This document shows, piece after piece, positions 35,425 through 48,100 of a stretch of DNA of 64,000 bases (its first letter is position 1; every line of letters begins with the position of its first letter). The position numbers and the translations under genes were made by a program. Under the pieces are notes generated by a model. That model ran no database searches, was not told the DNA's origin, and worked only from the letters and a program-made list of their open reading frames with translations. Origin of the DNA: Phoronis australis (Eukaryota > Phoronida > Phoronidae); NCBI GenBank assembly GCA_002633005.1, contig NMRA01000070.1, positions 1,058,036 to 1,122,035 of the forward strand, read 5' to 3'.

Positions 35425-38107
35425 CTGTAACAAAATGACAATAGCTGTATCAGCCAAGTGTCCAAGACTATGCGCATCTTCCGTAGACGCTAGAACCGAG
35501 CTAAAACACAAGATTGCGCGAGATATCGTTATGTATTAGCCTACAAGCGAAGCACATCATCTCACTAATTTCCTTCACGAGATTCTAACATCTACGGAAC
35601 TTAAACCCCGACTCAATTAACATTGGATTCTGATGAAGATCTCGAAAATGAAGCTATGTGGTCAGATTTTTTACCATACTAAACTGCGATTCGATTTGTT
35701 GATGTACGCGTATTTCAAATTGTCTATTATTTCTCTCCTCTTCGGCAATGTTTCGGAGACAAATGGTTATCTTATCACTAGTTGTTCGTTCATGAGATAC
35801 GAAAATAAAGGCACACTTGTACCAAAACCATAGAGCACGAGTAACATCTGTGCAGTGCCCACAGCGTTTATCCCCGCGTCCAGTTAGGCCAGTTGAGGTT
35901 GATAAAGGGTGTTTTTATGTTTATGTGATTTGAATATACCGGTTGACCTAATACCTGACTGACCAATCGAGCGCCAAATTTCCGATATCTCAGTCCAACC
36001 GTAATCAAATGCTAATAGAGTCCGGGTTCGAAACTAGGTCGAACATCTTCCAATCCCGGACTCGTCAAAATGAATCTGCTGAAACTCGCGAAGGTTATTA
36101 AAAAAGCATGAAACGCAAGAGCTCGTCAAATACACCTTTAAACAGTTCTTGACGATAGAGTCATATCGTGAAGTATACTATAGTTATTCACTTTTCCCTG
36201 AGGGGAAATTTCCGGAAAAATCACAAAATCCATGATTTTTGAAAAACCCACGAAGGAAAAACTCTGCAGCCACCACAGGGTTTGTAATCTTCACCCCACT
36301 TATGATAAATGCAAGCATGGGCTCAAAGTCATTCGACAAACATCTGACTGGCAATATGGATGTCAACGGCAGATTATCATGACCTTACGAGCCCACCGCA
36401 TATCATTGGTGCACAAAAATTTCATAGACACACAGTGACAACTAAACTCGGACCAACGTGTGCAATAAAATTGTGTCTCACTCATACCCTATTTTGTTTT
36501 GAATAATGCGCATTGCATCAGATTTTAAAATAACAACAATGCAGAACAGCAGATCAAAACTAATGTCCTTCATCAAAACGGCATTAGCCATATGGAGACG
36601 TATACTGAGGTCTGAGGTCTACAGTACTCTATGAGACAAGCTGGTGAAGCAAGCGATTTTCAAAAAAGCAGTCTCCGTTTATTTTAGAATATATTTGAAC
36701 ACTACGCTACCTTTCTAACTGATTTTAAATAGTTAGGACTTACAGTAATTGCCTCTTTATCGGACTGGCCGCAGTTTGAAGTCGTCATTAAGGCCAAAGG
36801 TAACAGTTTCCATATTAAGGGAGATGCGCTACGCCTACGTCTTGCCATACCAAATAAGGAGGCGTGCAACACTCGACAAAATGGCCACTAGATTAGCTGC
36901 AGAAATCGAATCCGCCCGGAAAATTTAATGGAGCAAACACATAGTTACCACATACCTGTGTTTCAGGTTTCACTAAAATCCGTCAGTCCGTTCTCTGTAG
37001 GTATCATCCGGAAAGCTCTTCCCAAAAATATTGAAAAAGTCACGCTTCCTGACTCACAGGGCTGGGCAAATTGAAAAGTGTCATGAAAAATTCTACTGAT
37101 GCCTTAAGCCTTTGCGGCAAATATCATCAAAATCCGACCAGGAGCATTTGAGATATGGAGCCGCACCCTGGCAACAGTACAACAATATACGACAATGCGT
37201 GAGCGCATAAAAATCTATCAAGGAACTCCAAAGATACAAAGGTAAATGTAAAGGGCCAAAACTGCCACTAGGTAGCTGAGCGGTAGTCCGATGGGTTCGA
37301 AATTTCATAGAAACACATCTGCCAAACCTCATTATGATCCGTCCTGCAGGAGTTTTAAGAGATGCAACAGCGGACGCCGGACGCCCAGACAAAGATGACA
37401 ACAATATACACCCACACACAAAAAATGTGGGCGCATAAAAGTGGCCACACGTGATGGAAAATGCATCAAATCCATCCGAAAATGGGAACACGTCGTCGTG
37501 CCCTTGATAGAAACTTATTTACTTGGCGTTAGCCCGGTCGGAATCTCGTCGTCATTTATCGTCAACTCCATTAAGATCCTGTAAAAGGTTTATGACATAA
37601 AACTGCGGATGCCGAACGCCTGGGCAGATATGTCAACAATATATGCACTCACATATTCATGTGGTAACAAAAAAGCCTTTTGCCTACAAGAGGGCCGTCT
37701 TTTTGGAAAAGGACAGGCCGCTGCAGAGTTTCGCCCTCCCAAAGTGAACTGTTCCTTCCCGCACATACAATCAGGGGTCTGGACTTCAACTTGGTCTCGT
37801 ATGCTAGAAGAAGCTTTGATTCAGGGGGTGCGGTAGACTCCCGCCAGTGATAGGTCCTCAATGCTTCCCAGACACCTTTTGAGCATTCATTACGTTAAGG
37901 AAATTTTGAGACGGACTTTGTAAGGGAAAGTAGCAGAGTTTTAGATTTCTTTTCTTTGAGTGAGGAACTGTACTTATAATAATTCAACAGTTGAAGCTGA
38001 GTACCACCTACCTTAAATTCAGCGACGCACTCGTCATCTAAGTCATTCACAACTGGAATCCTCACGTTTTCAGCCCCACCGCTGATGTCTTTCGACACAA
38101 TCATCAT
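34624..38107 (-). CDS. SETMAR-like histone-lysine N-methyltransferase
   Basis: Two coding exons (38,107-38,012 and 35,424-34,624) joined in phase 0 give 298 residues. Exon 1 ends AEFK before a GTAGGT donor, and exon 2 starts YIKCNIPGPG after a TTGTTACAG acceptor. Residues 42-130 are a Cys-rich pre-SET module (GCHC, CRC, CNDFCSC, CFNRVVQ). 131-254 is SET: KGWGLR (141), VCEYAG (157), GRFINHSCEPNL (211-222), ELCFSY (249-254). The post-SET CTC....C (C279, C281, C286) precedes YLPF. This matches the SET half of vertebrate SETMAR in length and order, including the exon boundary; no mariner transposase follows, as expected outside anthropoid primates. The likely role is lysine methylation of histone H3; the human protein is reported to act on H3K36. 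The start ATG follows an in-frame stop 8 codons upstream. ELCFSY replaces the usual EL.(Y/F)DY. Confidence 0.85.
35425..38011 (-). other. Intron of the SETMAR-like gene
   Basis: 2.6 kb intron in phase 0. It carries a degenerate copy of the CTCF-motif repeat family at about 36.96-37.66 kb and otherwise nothing recognisable. Confidence 0.6.
36960..37660 (+). repeat. Degenerate copy of the CPT2-intron repeat family
   Basis: Shares with 57-60 kb the strings GGGCGCATAAAA (37439 region), CCACTAGGTAG (37265), AAATCCATCCGAAAA (about 37467), GATCCTGTAAAA (37573) and ACAACAATATAC-type spacers. Its two motif positions, 37265-37278 and 37445-37458, are diverged from the CTCF-like core. Confidence 0.6.
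38012..38107 (-). CDS. SETMAR-like gene, exon 1
   Basis: 32 codons from the first ATG (38,107; a second follows at once). SKDISGGAENVRIPVVND resembles the N-terminal ACGQENLPV-type stretch of SETMAR, followed by an acidic DLDDE and EFK at the donor AAG|GTAGGT. Exon length and phase match exon 2 exactly. Confidence 0.75.
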
Positions 38108-38469
38108 CAATTTGACAGTGAGAAATTCTCAAGTTATCGGAAATGTCGTCTTATTCTGCGTATGCGAGGAATCTGTAACATCATTACATGTATGTAAAGA
38201 TTGATTGTAAACTAAGGGGCAGAATCGCCAAATGAGCGCAGGACGTCTGATCATAAAGCATACTATAGCCATACAAACGAACGTTGGCGATGGCGACTTA
38301 CCTGCCGCAATATAAGCCAGTAGATAGGATTATGGATAACTGGCATAGTACTTCATATGGCACAAGGTTGATATTTCAGGTCCATTCCCGCGTGATCACC
38401 ATGGACTAGCAAAGTCAAACGCTACAACACTGGAATGAATCCTTCGTCCGGTACATGGCAGCGTTTTGC

Positions 38470-38740
38470 CGTTCAGTGACTTTACCAGACGTAGGGGGAT
38501 CTGAGCGTGTGATAACACCTAGCTTCTTTGTTAACTGTCCTGCACACTCGTTTGTCTGTTACGACAACAAGCAGGTCAATTATCTACCAGGATAAGTACA
38601 GACCACGTGTGAACACAGTCAAACTCAGAGTGAATTCAGGTGTATTCGGAAAGAATAGATTGTTGTAACTTCGGTTGCAGTTGGGCGGCGATTTTGGCGT
38701 TACAAAAAACCGTAAACATGTTCACCATTTGACGAAGATT
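38470..38740 (+). repeat. Dispersed repeat, copy B (partial)
   Basis: 5' half of the repeat described at 13,675, immediately followed by copy C: an incomplete tandem pair. Confidence 0.65.
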
Positions 38741-38779
38741 TCAGCCTGAGAAATGCTATCGGTTTATCATACAGCGTTT

Positions 38780-39290
38780 TCCTGTTCTGTGCTTTATCAG
38801 ACGTAGGGAGTTCTGAGCGTGTGAAAACATCTAGCTTCTTTGTTAACTGCCACTAAGCACACTCTTTTGTCTGTTACGACAACAAGCAGGCCACAGATCA
38901 CGTGTGAACACAGTCAAACTCAGAGTGAATTGGTCGGAAAGACTAGATTGTCGTAACTTCGGTTGCAGTTGGGCGATTTTGGCGATTCAAAAACTAAGGC
39001 ATGATCGCCATTTGACGAAGATTTCAGAAATGCTATTGGTTTATGTTCAAATATGTTATAACTTAACTTTTATTTTTAACAGCACAGCCCAGTCAGGGTA
39101 GATAGGATCTCACTGGAGATTAGAGCAATTATCGAACAAAAGATCTATAGCTGGCCCTCCAACCATCAATGCCAGAATGGAGTTAATATCAGTCGTGAAC
39201 GATAATGGCTACAGGGGGCCCAACTTGTTAATTGTTGGGCTATAGGCTAGAATCGAACAAGTTGGGAGCAAACGGGATAACGCCGTAATG
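38780..39290 (+). repeat. Dispersed repeat, copy C
   Basis: Nearly full-length partner of 13,675-14,200, from TTTATCAGACGTAGGGAG to AACGCCGTAATG. Its end also has a CCCAACTTGTT/AACAAGTTGGGA inverted pair (about 39219-39265). Confidence 0.65.
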
Positions 39291-39294
39291 AAGA

Positions 39295-41890
39295 GAGTTG
39301 ATCTGCTTATTTGGGAAGAAGTACCGGTACGCATGACGCCTACAGTGAGAACCGTCAGTTGTGACAATGTATAGGCCTACTACACCGTACAGAACTCGAA
39401 ACATATTCTTTCCCGAGCGACAACACAGCTGAGTGCCGTATTCACAAAGTCGATAAAATGGCAAACACCTGACGACTGGAAGTCGAAGTATATCGAAGTG
39501 CATTCTGGTGGCTTGCCCACATGGTTATTTCGCCTTGTGAGTTGTGTGCCGCTAGTTGGTCAATAACCAGCATGCTAGCTAGGCACGAGAAACCATGCTG
39601 CTGCCTAGTTGTTTTCTTGATAACAAGCACTTACATTCTTATTTGTTTGCTAAATAACCGATGATAAGTGTAAAACGACGATTTCACTTAATCGGTAACT
39701 CGACGGCTGGCATAACATCGGGCTGGCCGTGCACATATCCGTTACAAACTCTCGCACGTTAGAAGTTGACAGATTCGTTCTTTAATAGTGAAGATACGAA
39801 ATGTGTTTACATTACTAGCTGGGGTTAAGAAGTTCAATACAACTTCAGTGGATAATTACCAAAAAAGGACTGAAAAGAAATAACAAAATTTGATATTGGC
39901 ATACTACGGACAAAAGCTACCTAACCGTTACACAATATTAAACAGCATATGGAAGGATTGTATATGTTGACCTATATGCAATAGGGTAAGACGCCATTTT
40001 TGAAAGAAAAGTTTAATGGCAAATGTTGGTGTAGTTTCATGTTTTGTTCTTTGAACTATATCCTGTCATTCTTTTTTGTGGTGCAGCCAGTACCTGGATA
40101 GTATGTAAACTAACCTTAAATCTCAAACAGGGTTGGAAGTCTGTCGGTTACTAACTGAGTTAGTCCTTCCCTGACTGAGTCACAGGCTCTCGAATTTCCC
40201 GATGATAGACCATACAGCGCGACATAACTAGCTGCAGGTCGCATTTGCGACCTGAAATTTGGAAGTGCGTGCGGAGATTTTTGCCACCTCGTATAAACTC
40301 GCAAAATGAGACCTAGAGGCTAGAATTCCCAACGTATACGGTATACGAGCTGAGTTTTTACACTTTTCAGCAGACACCAGGCAAATGTAATTAAAAGCAA
40401 CTCGTGTGAATCGGACCGTTATTTGGTTGTTGCCAAATAAAACACTAAGCGACTGAGAACAGACCTCCAGATGATTTGTAAAAAAAAAAAAAAAAATTAA
40501 AAGTTGCAAAGTTTGGACTGTTAATAAAAAATGGAGGGAGTTTGCACTCAGTTTGAATCTTTAACGACATTGATGACAGTCATATAGCAGGTCAGACCTA
40601 GCAAAATCGCGGACACTTTTTCAATGAATATTATCTCCCTATATTTATTGCAAACTTAGCTACTCGAATACACGTGTCGGTTGGAGAGCACTGATTCAAC
40701 TTTCACGTCAGCAACAGCCTTTGAATGTCGGTTGTGAAGAACAGTAACGCAGTACCTGCATGTAAGAAATCAGTTTTGTGACCTGAAATTTGTGAGTATT
40801 TAAAGCCGCAGGTAAAAGCATAATCTAAGCACTTTCTCGGTCATCTAGAAAAAGCTATTTTGGAGCGTAGTAACGGCCGAAAAATTTCGCCACCGGAATA
40901 CGAAAGTGTCCCATTCTCTCAATAACTTTTGCACTTGCGACATTTAGCAAGCTGCCTAGGTATGACGTGGAAATGTTTTGATATAAAAATAGATAACAAA
41001 CTTCATTCTTCCCAGTGCTGTCTGCGCCTTTTACTCCTTGAAAGGAAAACCTGTCAGTGTCAAGTCTCGGAACATTATTTGACATGGCAAATTATGCACT
41101 GAAATTGGTAAACATAGTAATGAATTAGGAGAGATTCTTGTAATTTCATATTGCATGTTTGAAACAGCTCAACTCAGTTCAGTTTTATCCCCCAGGTAAT
41201 TTAATACCTTTGGACCGGCTCACACCATGCGCGAGTGTAAAAAGTTACTAGTATTGAGAGCCTGGGCCTCGTTAGCCGCCGAAATAGTCTTCCATTCGTC
41301 ATTGTCACCAATGAGATAAACTCTTATTGGTTTTCACATTGTCACTTGCAGACGACAAGCAGCATCGCCTACGCGAGATCTCGCTATGAAACGGGAAATT
41401 GCCATTACCAAGAGTGCTGACCCCCTCCCCCTACACAGTTGAACATTTCGTTGCAGTAAAAGTTAATTCCAGAGGGAGTGACAGACAAAAAATGGAACAT
41501 TTGCTTGCTATTTTTAGGACTCGGAATCGAAGAATTGTTGTCAAGGTGCGAAAGCGTTTGTTAACTTGGCGTATGGACTTAGCTCTACCATCGCTGGTGG
41601 CACTCAGAATTCGCTAATGGCGAGCGGCTAGCATGAGCCAAGCGTATTATTTGCCTCAGACCTTTCAGCATTTGCCAAGCTACTTTAGAGTTACTAATAT
41701 CCGACTTGGCGATTAACAAAGCTACATTGTTTTTTCCAGGTGAGGTCCTAGTGTGTTGAGGATGGTAACATTGGATTGAAAGTTTTGGGATTAGTTTACA
41801 CAAATTCGATGTATTGAGCCACGTAGGTAGCTTCCTCTGGATGGAAATGATGATGTCGTTTGAACGTGGTCAAAATTACTTACGGTCTTG
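39295..41890. other. Upstream of dystroglycan; no gene recognised
   Basis: Should contain the dystroglycan promoter and any 5' UTR exons, but I cannot locate them. A run of 17 A lies near 40,480. Frames here are short and unsupported. Confidence 0.35.
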
Positions 41891-41892
41891 AC

Positions 41893-42105
41893 ATGAATGC
41901 ATGGCATCTGATACCACTGGTTGTATGTTCTTCGCTGTGCAAAGTTGTGGAAAACGTGGGTGCCTTCGGGAATCTCCGATATTATCAAGGAAGTGAAACT
42001 GATGTTGGTAAAGCGGAGCAGTTAAAAGATGCTAATGCAGTGGTGGGGCAGTTATTTGAATACACAATCCCTGCTACCTGGTGCAATGGAGCCATGCATC
42101 CACAG
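41893..42105 (+). CDS. DAG1: Dystroglycan exon 1
   Basis: 71 codons, ending CACAG|GTAAG in phase 0. The ATG at 41,893 begins MNAWHLIPLVVCSSLC, a good signal peptide. The frame is open 11 codons further upstream but without an ATG. Confidence 0.85.
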
Positions 42106-45100
42106 GTAAGTAGGCTCATGCATCTATATAACTCAGAATAATCTGTTTTTATTTTTTGAAAGAAGTGTTTCAATCGCTTGTTTTGCACATACGGGCATGC
42201 GCCTGAATGTTTTTTTTGTTGCAGTTATCAATTGTGCATGTAGCTGTCTTTGTGTGTGTTTCAGTTGTTAGGTAAATTAACATGTGTCAATTAAAAAAAA
42301 TAAATAGAGAATTGTGCACTTGAGTATTGCGGAAATTCAAAAAAATGGATTCCTGGATTTTTGGCATGTTTCACATGTTGCCGCATGTTACTGAATTAAT
42401 TCCAATGTACATGCAGGTTCACATGGATGTATGGGCCTAAGCACACACAAACTGATATATTGACACATGCGTAATGTGCATGAATATTTCCCCATATTTT
42501 CCATTTATCTATTTCCCCATATTTCCATTTCTGACTTGTGTCCCTGGTTTACATAGAATTCTGCTCTTCCCGTGGTGCTGTTTCGGACATTAAATTCAAA
42601 CTGAAATAGAATGACTGCGGCAGAATATCAGATTGCTGCAACATTCATTTAAATGCCATTGAGTATTTTTCACAACTTTGTTGAATATGCTTTTAATTAC
42701 CGCTAACATGGCAGGACCCTTGATGCCTCAGTTTTGAGAAAACTTAGCTGCTCCATTTCTTTCCGGAAACTATTTTAAATTCGCATGAAACTCCCCTCAT
42801 CATGTTCAACAATTCCCCTTTAGAGGTCAAAAAAATCTCCCAGGTTAGAAAAACTCAATCTCTAAATAAATAACTCACGCAGACTCTCAGCTTCAGCAGG
42901 TTTCATTAACTGCGAAAATCCCATCTTCACAGGCATGCCTTTCCAGTTGGTGCAGCCTTAGCCTGCTTTATTGTGGAACATGTACCATCCATACAAAGGG
43001 GTGTGTTGTCTTGTCTCTGGTCATTTAGGCATGTTGTACTTATAGTGAAAGGTATTTTGAATATTATTGCTGATTTTTATGCGAATGGTGAATAATAATT
43101 ATTCCAATCAGCAGTACTCTGTGAGCAAGTTATATAATGCAAACACTTTGTATAACTACTAGCTGAGTTGCTGTTTGTTTATTTCTGGCAGAGTCGCCGA
43201 AGTCAACACTGACACTGAAAGTCTGTTGGCTTCTCTCATCCACTGATAGCAGTTATCAGAACTAAACGGCAAGGGAGCACACAGCACAGCTTACTCTATC
43301 CAGTTGACATTTCTAGAAATTCTTCAAGTTGCGTCACACACACAGTTTGAAACTTTGAGTTACTTCTATTCATGTGAATCTCTGTTTAATTTATACTCAA
43401 ACAAAAAAGGCCAAGATAACTTAAAATAGCAAGGAAAAAAAGTATGCCAAATTAGCCCAAAACATCTTGAAAACAGTAACATTGGATCAAAAACAACAAA
43501 AAGCATGCTGTTATGGGATTTTAATGATTGTGGTTTAGGGAATCTTCATGAGTTTGTACTTGAGACTGTTGGGTCATGTGCTGTCTGCTCTTTTTAGGTG
43601 ACAGAGGGTGTGTCAAATGGTCTCCTGCCTAGTTGGCTGCACTACAGTAACCATACTCTACAGGGTGTTCCGACTGCTGTGGACTCAGGAGCTGTCTACT
43701 TACAGGTTTTCTGCCCCCTGCAGATGAAGAGCAGAAACAATGGAGCAGACAGTGTGCAGGGGGTTGGGACCTCTGATGTATTTGTCGTTAATGTTGGGTT
43801 TACTGAGTCGGGTCTGCGGAGGATTAAATCGGGGTCATCGTCTTCAAATGTTATGAAACGTTTGGACTGCCTCCCATATGAAGCTGTGTTCAAGTCGAGC
43901 ATTATAATTGATCACAGTCTTCACAATATGAAGGCCTTGGAAAGAGTCAATACTATCAGGAAGATGGCTTCGTTTTTGTCTCTGGATGCAGACAGCATTT
44001 CACTCTTGCCAGCGATCGACAAAAATCTTGGTCGACTAATTAAAACCAGCGTCCTCGCTGCTGGACCGGGGAACCTGAAGGTACTTTCCACTAATGAGGG
44101 CATTGCGTTGTCTTGGACAGTTGCATGTGGAACACTTAGCAAAACACACGAGCTGGAAGAAATACTTGACAGAAATGTGAAAAGTGGCCGCGTGTCATCA
44201 CACATAAACCATGACATTCTTGGTTGGCGAATCACTAAAGACAATGCTAGAATGGACAGGCCTCAGCGTGCAAGGCGTCAAGCCATTGGCACCCCTGTTC
44301 CTACGCCTGTCCCATCAGCCATGCCGACACTGGTGACAGACGCATCATCTTTTGAAATTGCAGAAACTTCTTCCTTGCTGGTAGCGAGTAGTTCAGTACA
44401 TTTGTCTGAATCTTCAGTTGTAAGTGGCTCATCACACACCATTTACAGTTCTGTCAGCCTCTTGTCAAGCACGATGCCCTCCAAGGCAAGTTCACAGACA
44501 ACGCAAGCTGTTACCAACTCGAGCGTGTTGTCTTCTTCCTCTTCCATTGTAGCCGAAGTTTCATCACCGTCGGTAACAGATTCGTCGAGTTCATTGTCAT
44601 CCTTGATCTCTGCAGTTACAGATTCACAAATATCGTCACTGACATCACCCTCATCTCCATCCTCCTCTGTTACATCATCAGATTCAGATTCACTCACTGC
44701 TACACATTCTTCACTACCACCAGAGGTCTCTGTTAGCTTCCAGGAATCCCTGCAGCCATCTAGCTCCTTTAGTAATGCCACGTCAGCGATAGAGCTCAAC
44801 GTGTCGATGTCCACGGAAGAACTAAGTAAGTTTCATCTGTGTGTGACAACACCACTCTTGATCCCCTGTGGGGCCTTGATTGAAATTGTGTGTAACATTG
44901 TTCAGTTATTGGCCAGAAAATCAGTGGCTGTGTTCTCCTCACATGAATTCAAACATGAACGTGTACCATGTTTGAAAAGCTCTGAGACTTGAATTTTGTC
45001 TGCTTCACGACATAAATGACTGAAATAATGTTGCAAAGTGGTAATTATATATTATTCTTTTGCTTTAAAACTAATAGTGACGTGCAAAGCAAGTGAAAAT

Positions 45101-48100
45101 AGTTTGTTTGCTATAGCGTGCTAAAAAGGGTATATTAAACATAACTTTAAAAAAGAAGTGTAATCTTTTATTAGGGATATTTTACTTGGAACTACAGTTA
45201 CCTCACAACATTGTTACTATTCCAATCCAATGTCAGTACTTTCATGATGTATGTCTCCGTATCTAGCCACTTGATGTTACTGTTTTAGGAAACATTTCAC
45301 ATAATGGTGTTAGTAATTTTAATTAAAACTATAATTCACCTCATCTTTTGGAGCCGTATTGTAACCTTGTGGTTTCTTGTTGGTACAGTTATTACGTTTC
45401 ATCTGCATAGCATATCTTCTACAGTAATGCTGGATATTGTTGCGGGATCCACTGCTGGAAATAGAAATAGTTGGTTCTTTGTGTGCATGTGAAAGTGATT
45501 TGTAACACATCACAGCATTTGTTTTTATTTAGCTGATGTAAACTCTTACGGTGTTCATAACTATGGTAAAAAAGCCACAAGCATTTTTCTATAATTGACT
45601 TTTTAAAATTTTGTTCGAGGCAAAATTGCTTTATGTGAAAAAGCAACTTATTAGTTGAGAATTCGCATTTGTCCTCTCTGTCTATACATCAAAAAGTTGA
45701 CAGTGTTTCATAATTTCCTAAACCGTGCTGTTTGGTATTAACAAACTGTGTACTGTTTTCAGGTAGCAGTTATACATCCCTTGTATCCTCCATACTGACC
45801 ACTTCGTCTGCGTTAGAGGTATTTCCAAGCAGCACTAGTGAGATTACAACCACAGCCAAGAGTACATCAACAGAGCCTCTGACAACCACGTCAACTGAGC
45901 CAGCTGCCACAACTGGAGCACCGACTACTACAGAGCTGCAAACCACCACAAAAGAGTCGCACAGTACTTCAACTGAAGCACAAGTGACTACAACAGACCT
46001 ACTTACAACCGCAACCGAGCATGGCAACACCACAACAGAACCGCTAACAACCACAATAGGGTCCTTGACCACCACACCAGATCCACAGACACCCTCAACA
46101 GAACCAAAGACCACCCCTGCTACTGAACAACAGACAACGACAACAGTGCCTTCAACCACTACGACAGCTAAACAAACCACTATTACAGAACTGCTGACCA
46201 CCACAACAGAATCGCAAACCTCCACAACAGCACTGCAAACCACCACAACAGAACCGCAAACCACAACAACAGAGTCGCAGACCATGACAACAGAGTCGCA
46301 GACCATGACAACAGAACAGCAGACCACCCCAACACAACCTCAAACTACCACAATAGAACCGCAGATCACGACAACAGAACCGCAGACTACCACAACAGAA
46401 CCGCAGACCACCACAACAACAGAACCGCAGACCACGACAACAGAACCCCAAACTACCACAACAGAACTGCAGACCACCACAACAACAGAACCCCAAACTA
46501 CCACAGCAGAACTGCAGACCACCACAACAACAGAACCGCAGACCACCACAACAGAACCCCAAACTACCACAACAGAACAGCAGACCACCCCAACAGAACC
46601 TCAAACTACCACAATAGAACCTCAGATCACGACAACAGAACCGCAGACTACCACAACTGAACTGCAGACCACAACAACAGGACCCCAAACTACCACAACA
46701 GAACCTCAAACTACCACGACAGAACCGCAGATCACAACAACAGAATCGCAGACCACGACAGCAAAATCTCAGACCACCAAAACACAGATCACAACAACAA
46801 AGACACAAACCACCACAACTGAACCTCAGACCACTACAACAGTGCCTTCACCTACAACAGAACGCCAGACCACAGAAGTGCCAATGACAACTACAGCAGA
46901 GCCACTGACCACTACCACAACTGGCAAGTATTCGGTGATGGTTTATTCTTCTGTCAGTATTATGGTGCATACACATCAAGCAACAACAAATGTCGCTAGT
47001 TGTTGGTACACTGTCCATCTGTTTTTTTTTGGCTGTCGTCTCGGTATATGCAACCATTGAGCAATCTTGGTATAATTTGTTGCAGATATGGCAGTGGGAG
47101 GTCAACCTGTCAGACGAATTTGACTACTGCATCATCCCTATTTCCCCATTTTGATTGTCTAAAGATATATTTCCTTATTCAGTTTTTTGTAGCCAGATCA
47201 ACAGATTTTTAGTAAGCTTGGTGTCTCGATACATTACGTACATGCGCTGGTACCAGTCAATTTTCAAACACATTGTAGCTAACGCATAATCCCCCTGATC
47301 ACATTGTTTTAGAAAAATTCAACGGCATGATTACGAACATCTGGGCATTGCTTCGTGCACATGATAAACTTTCTGTTATCATCGGGGATTTTAAAACTAT
47401 TTTGATGTGTCTGCTATTTATGCTGTATCAGTTGTTTAAGAAAGTCAGTCCTTGGTAACAAAGGGCTCTATTGCTTGAAGTGACGGAATGTAAATGTAGG
47501 CCATGTTGTTTTATATTCGTCTGGTCTTTCAGATCCGCCCAACTTACAGCCCGTCCTCTACAATCCCATTGATGTTATCCGTCCATTCCTTGGTGAACCT
47601 TTCCGAGTCCCTGTCCCCCCAGACACATTCCACGACCCAGAAAATGGGGCCTCGGATAAACTCTTACTTGAGTTGTTGACCGTCTCTCTTGGACGTATTC
47701 CGAAGGATTATTGGATCCAGTACAATGCCTCGGATATGGCTATTTATGGCTTGCCAATACCGTCGGACTTCACTGATATTGTGTTAGACTCAACATTGAC
47801 ATTTGTTCTCAGAGCCACTGACTCTGGGGGTCTGTACGCTGTTGACGTGATACAAGTAGTCATACAGACAATAAGTCTCAAACCGTCCCACGTTTTTTTC
47901 ATGGAGCTCAATACAGATTATAGCTCTTTCATGCTGTCACGTGACAATGCCGTAAATGTTGTGAAGGGGATAGGCTTGCACTATGGCGACGGTGCGCAGA
48001 ACTTTGTCGCCGTCTCTTCCATCGAGGCTGGATCAGTCATCTTTGCCTGGACAAACAATACATTATCTCGGACCGTGTGCCAAGTTGATCTGATTCAGTC

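Noticed and set aside
35425-35511. Upstream in-frame extension of the SETMAR-like exon 2
   Set aside because: It lacks an ATG, and an acceptor AG sits exactly at the conserved SETMAR exon boundary.
41860-41892. Upstream extension of dystroglycan exon 1
   Set aside because: It would start at TTG; the ATG at 41,893 gives a proper signal peptide.
44443-44814. Acidic minus-strand frame
   Set aside because: Antisense of the Ser-rich region of dystroglycan exon 2.
45770-46808. Long minus-strand frames rich in Val/Ser/Gly or Cys/Gly/Phe
   Set aside because: They are the antisense of the Thr-rich repeats of dystroglycan exon 3; their regularity reflects the repeat, not a gene.
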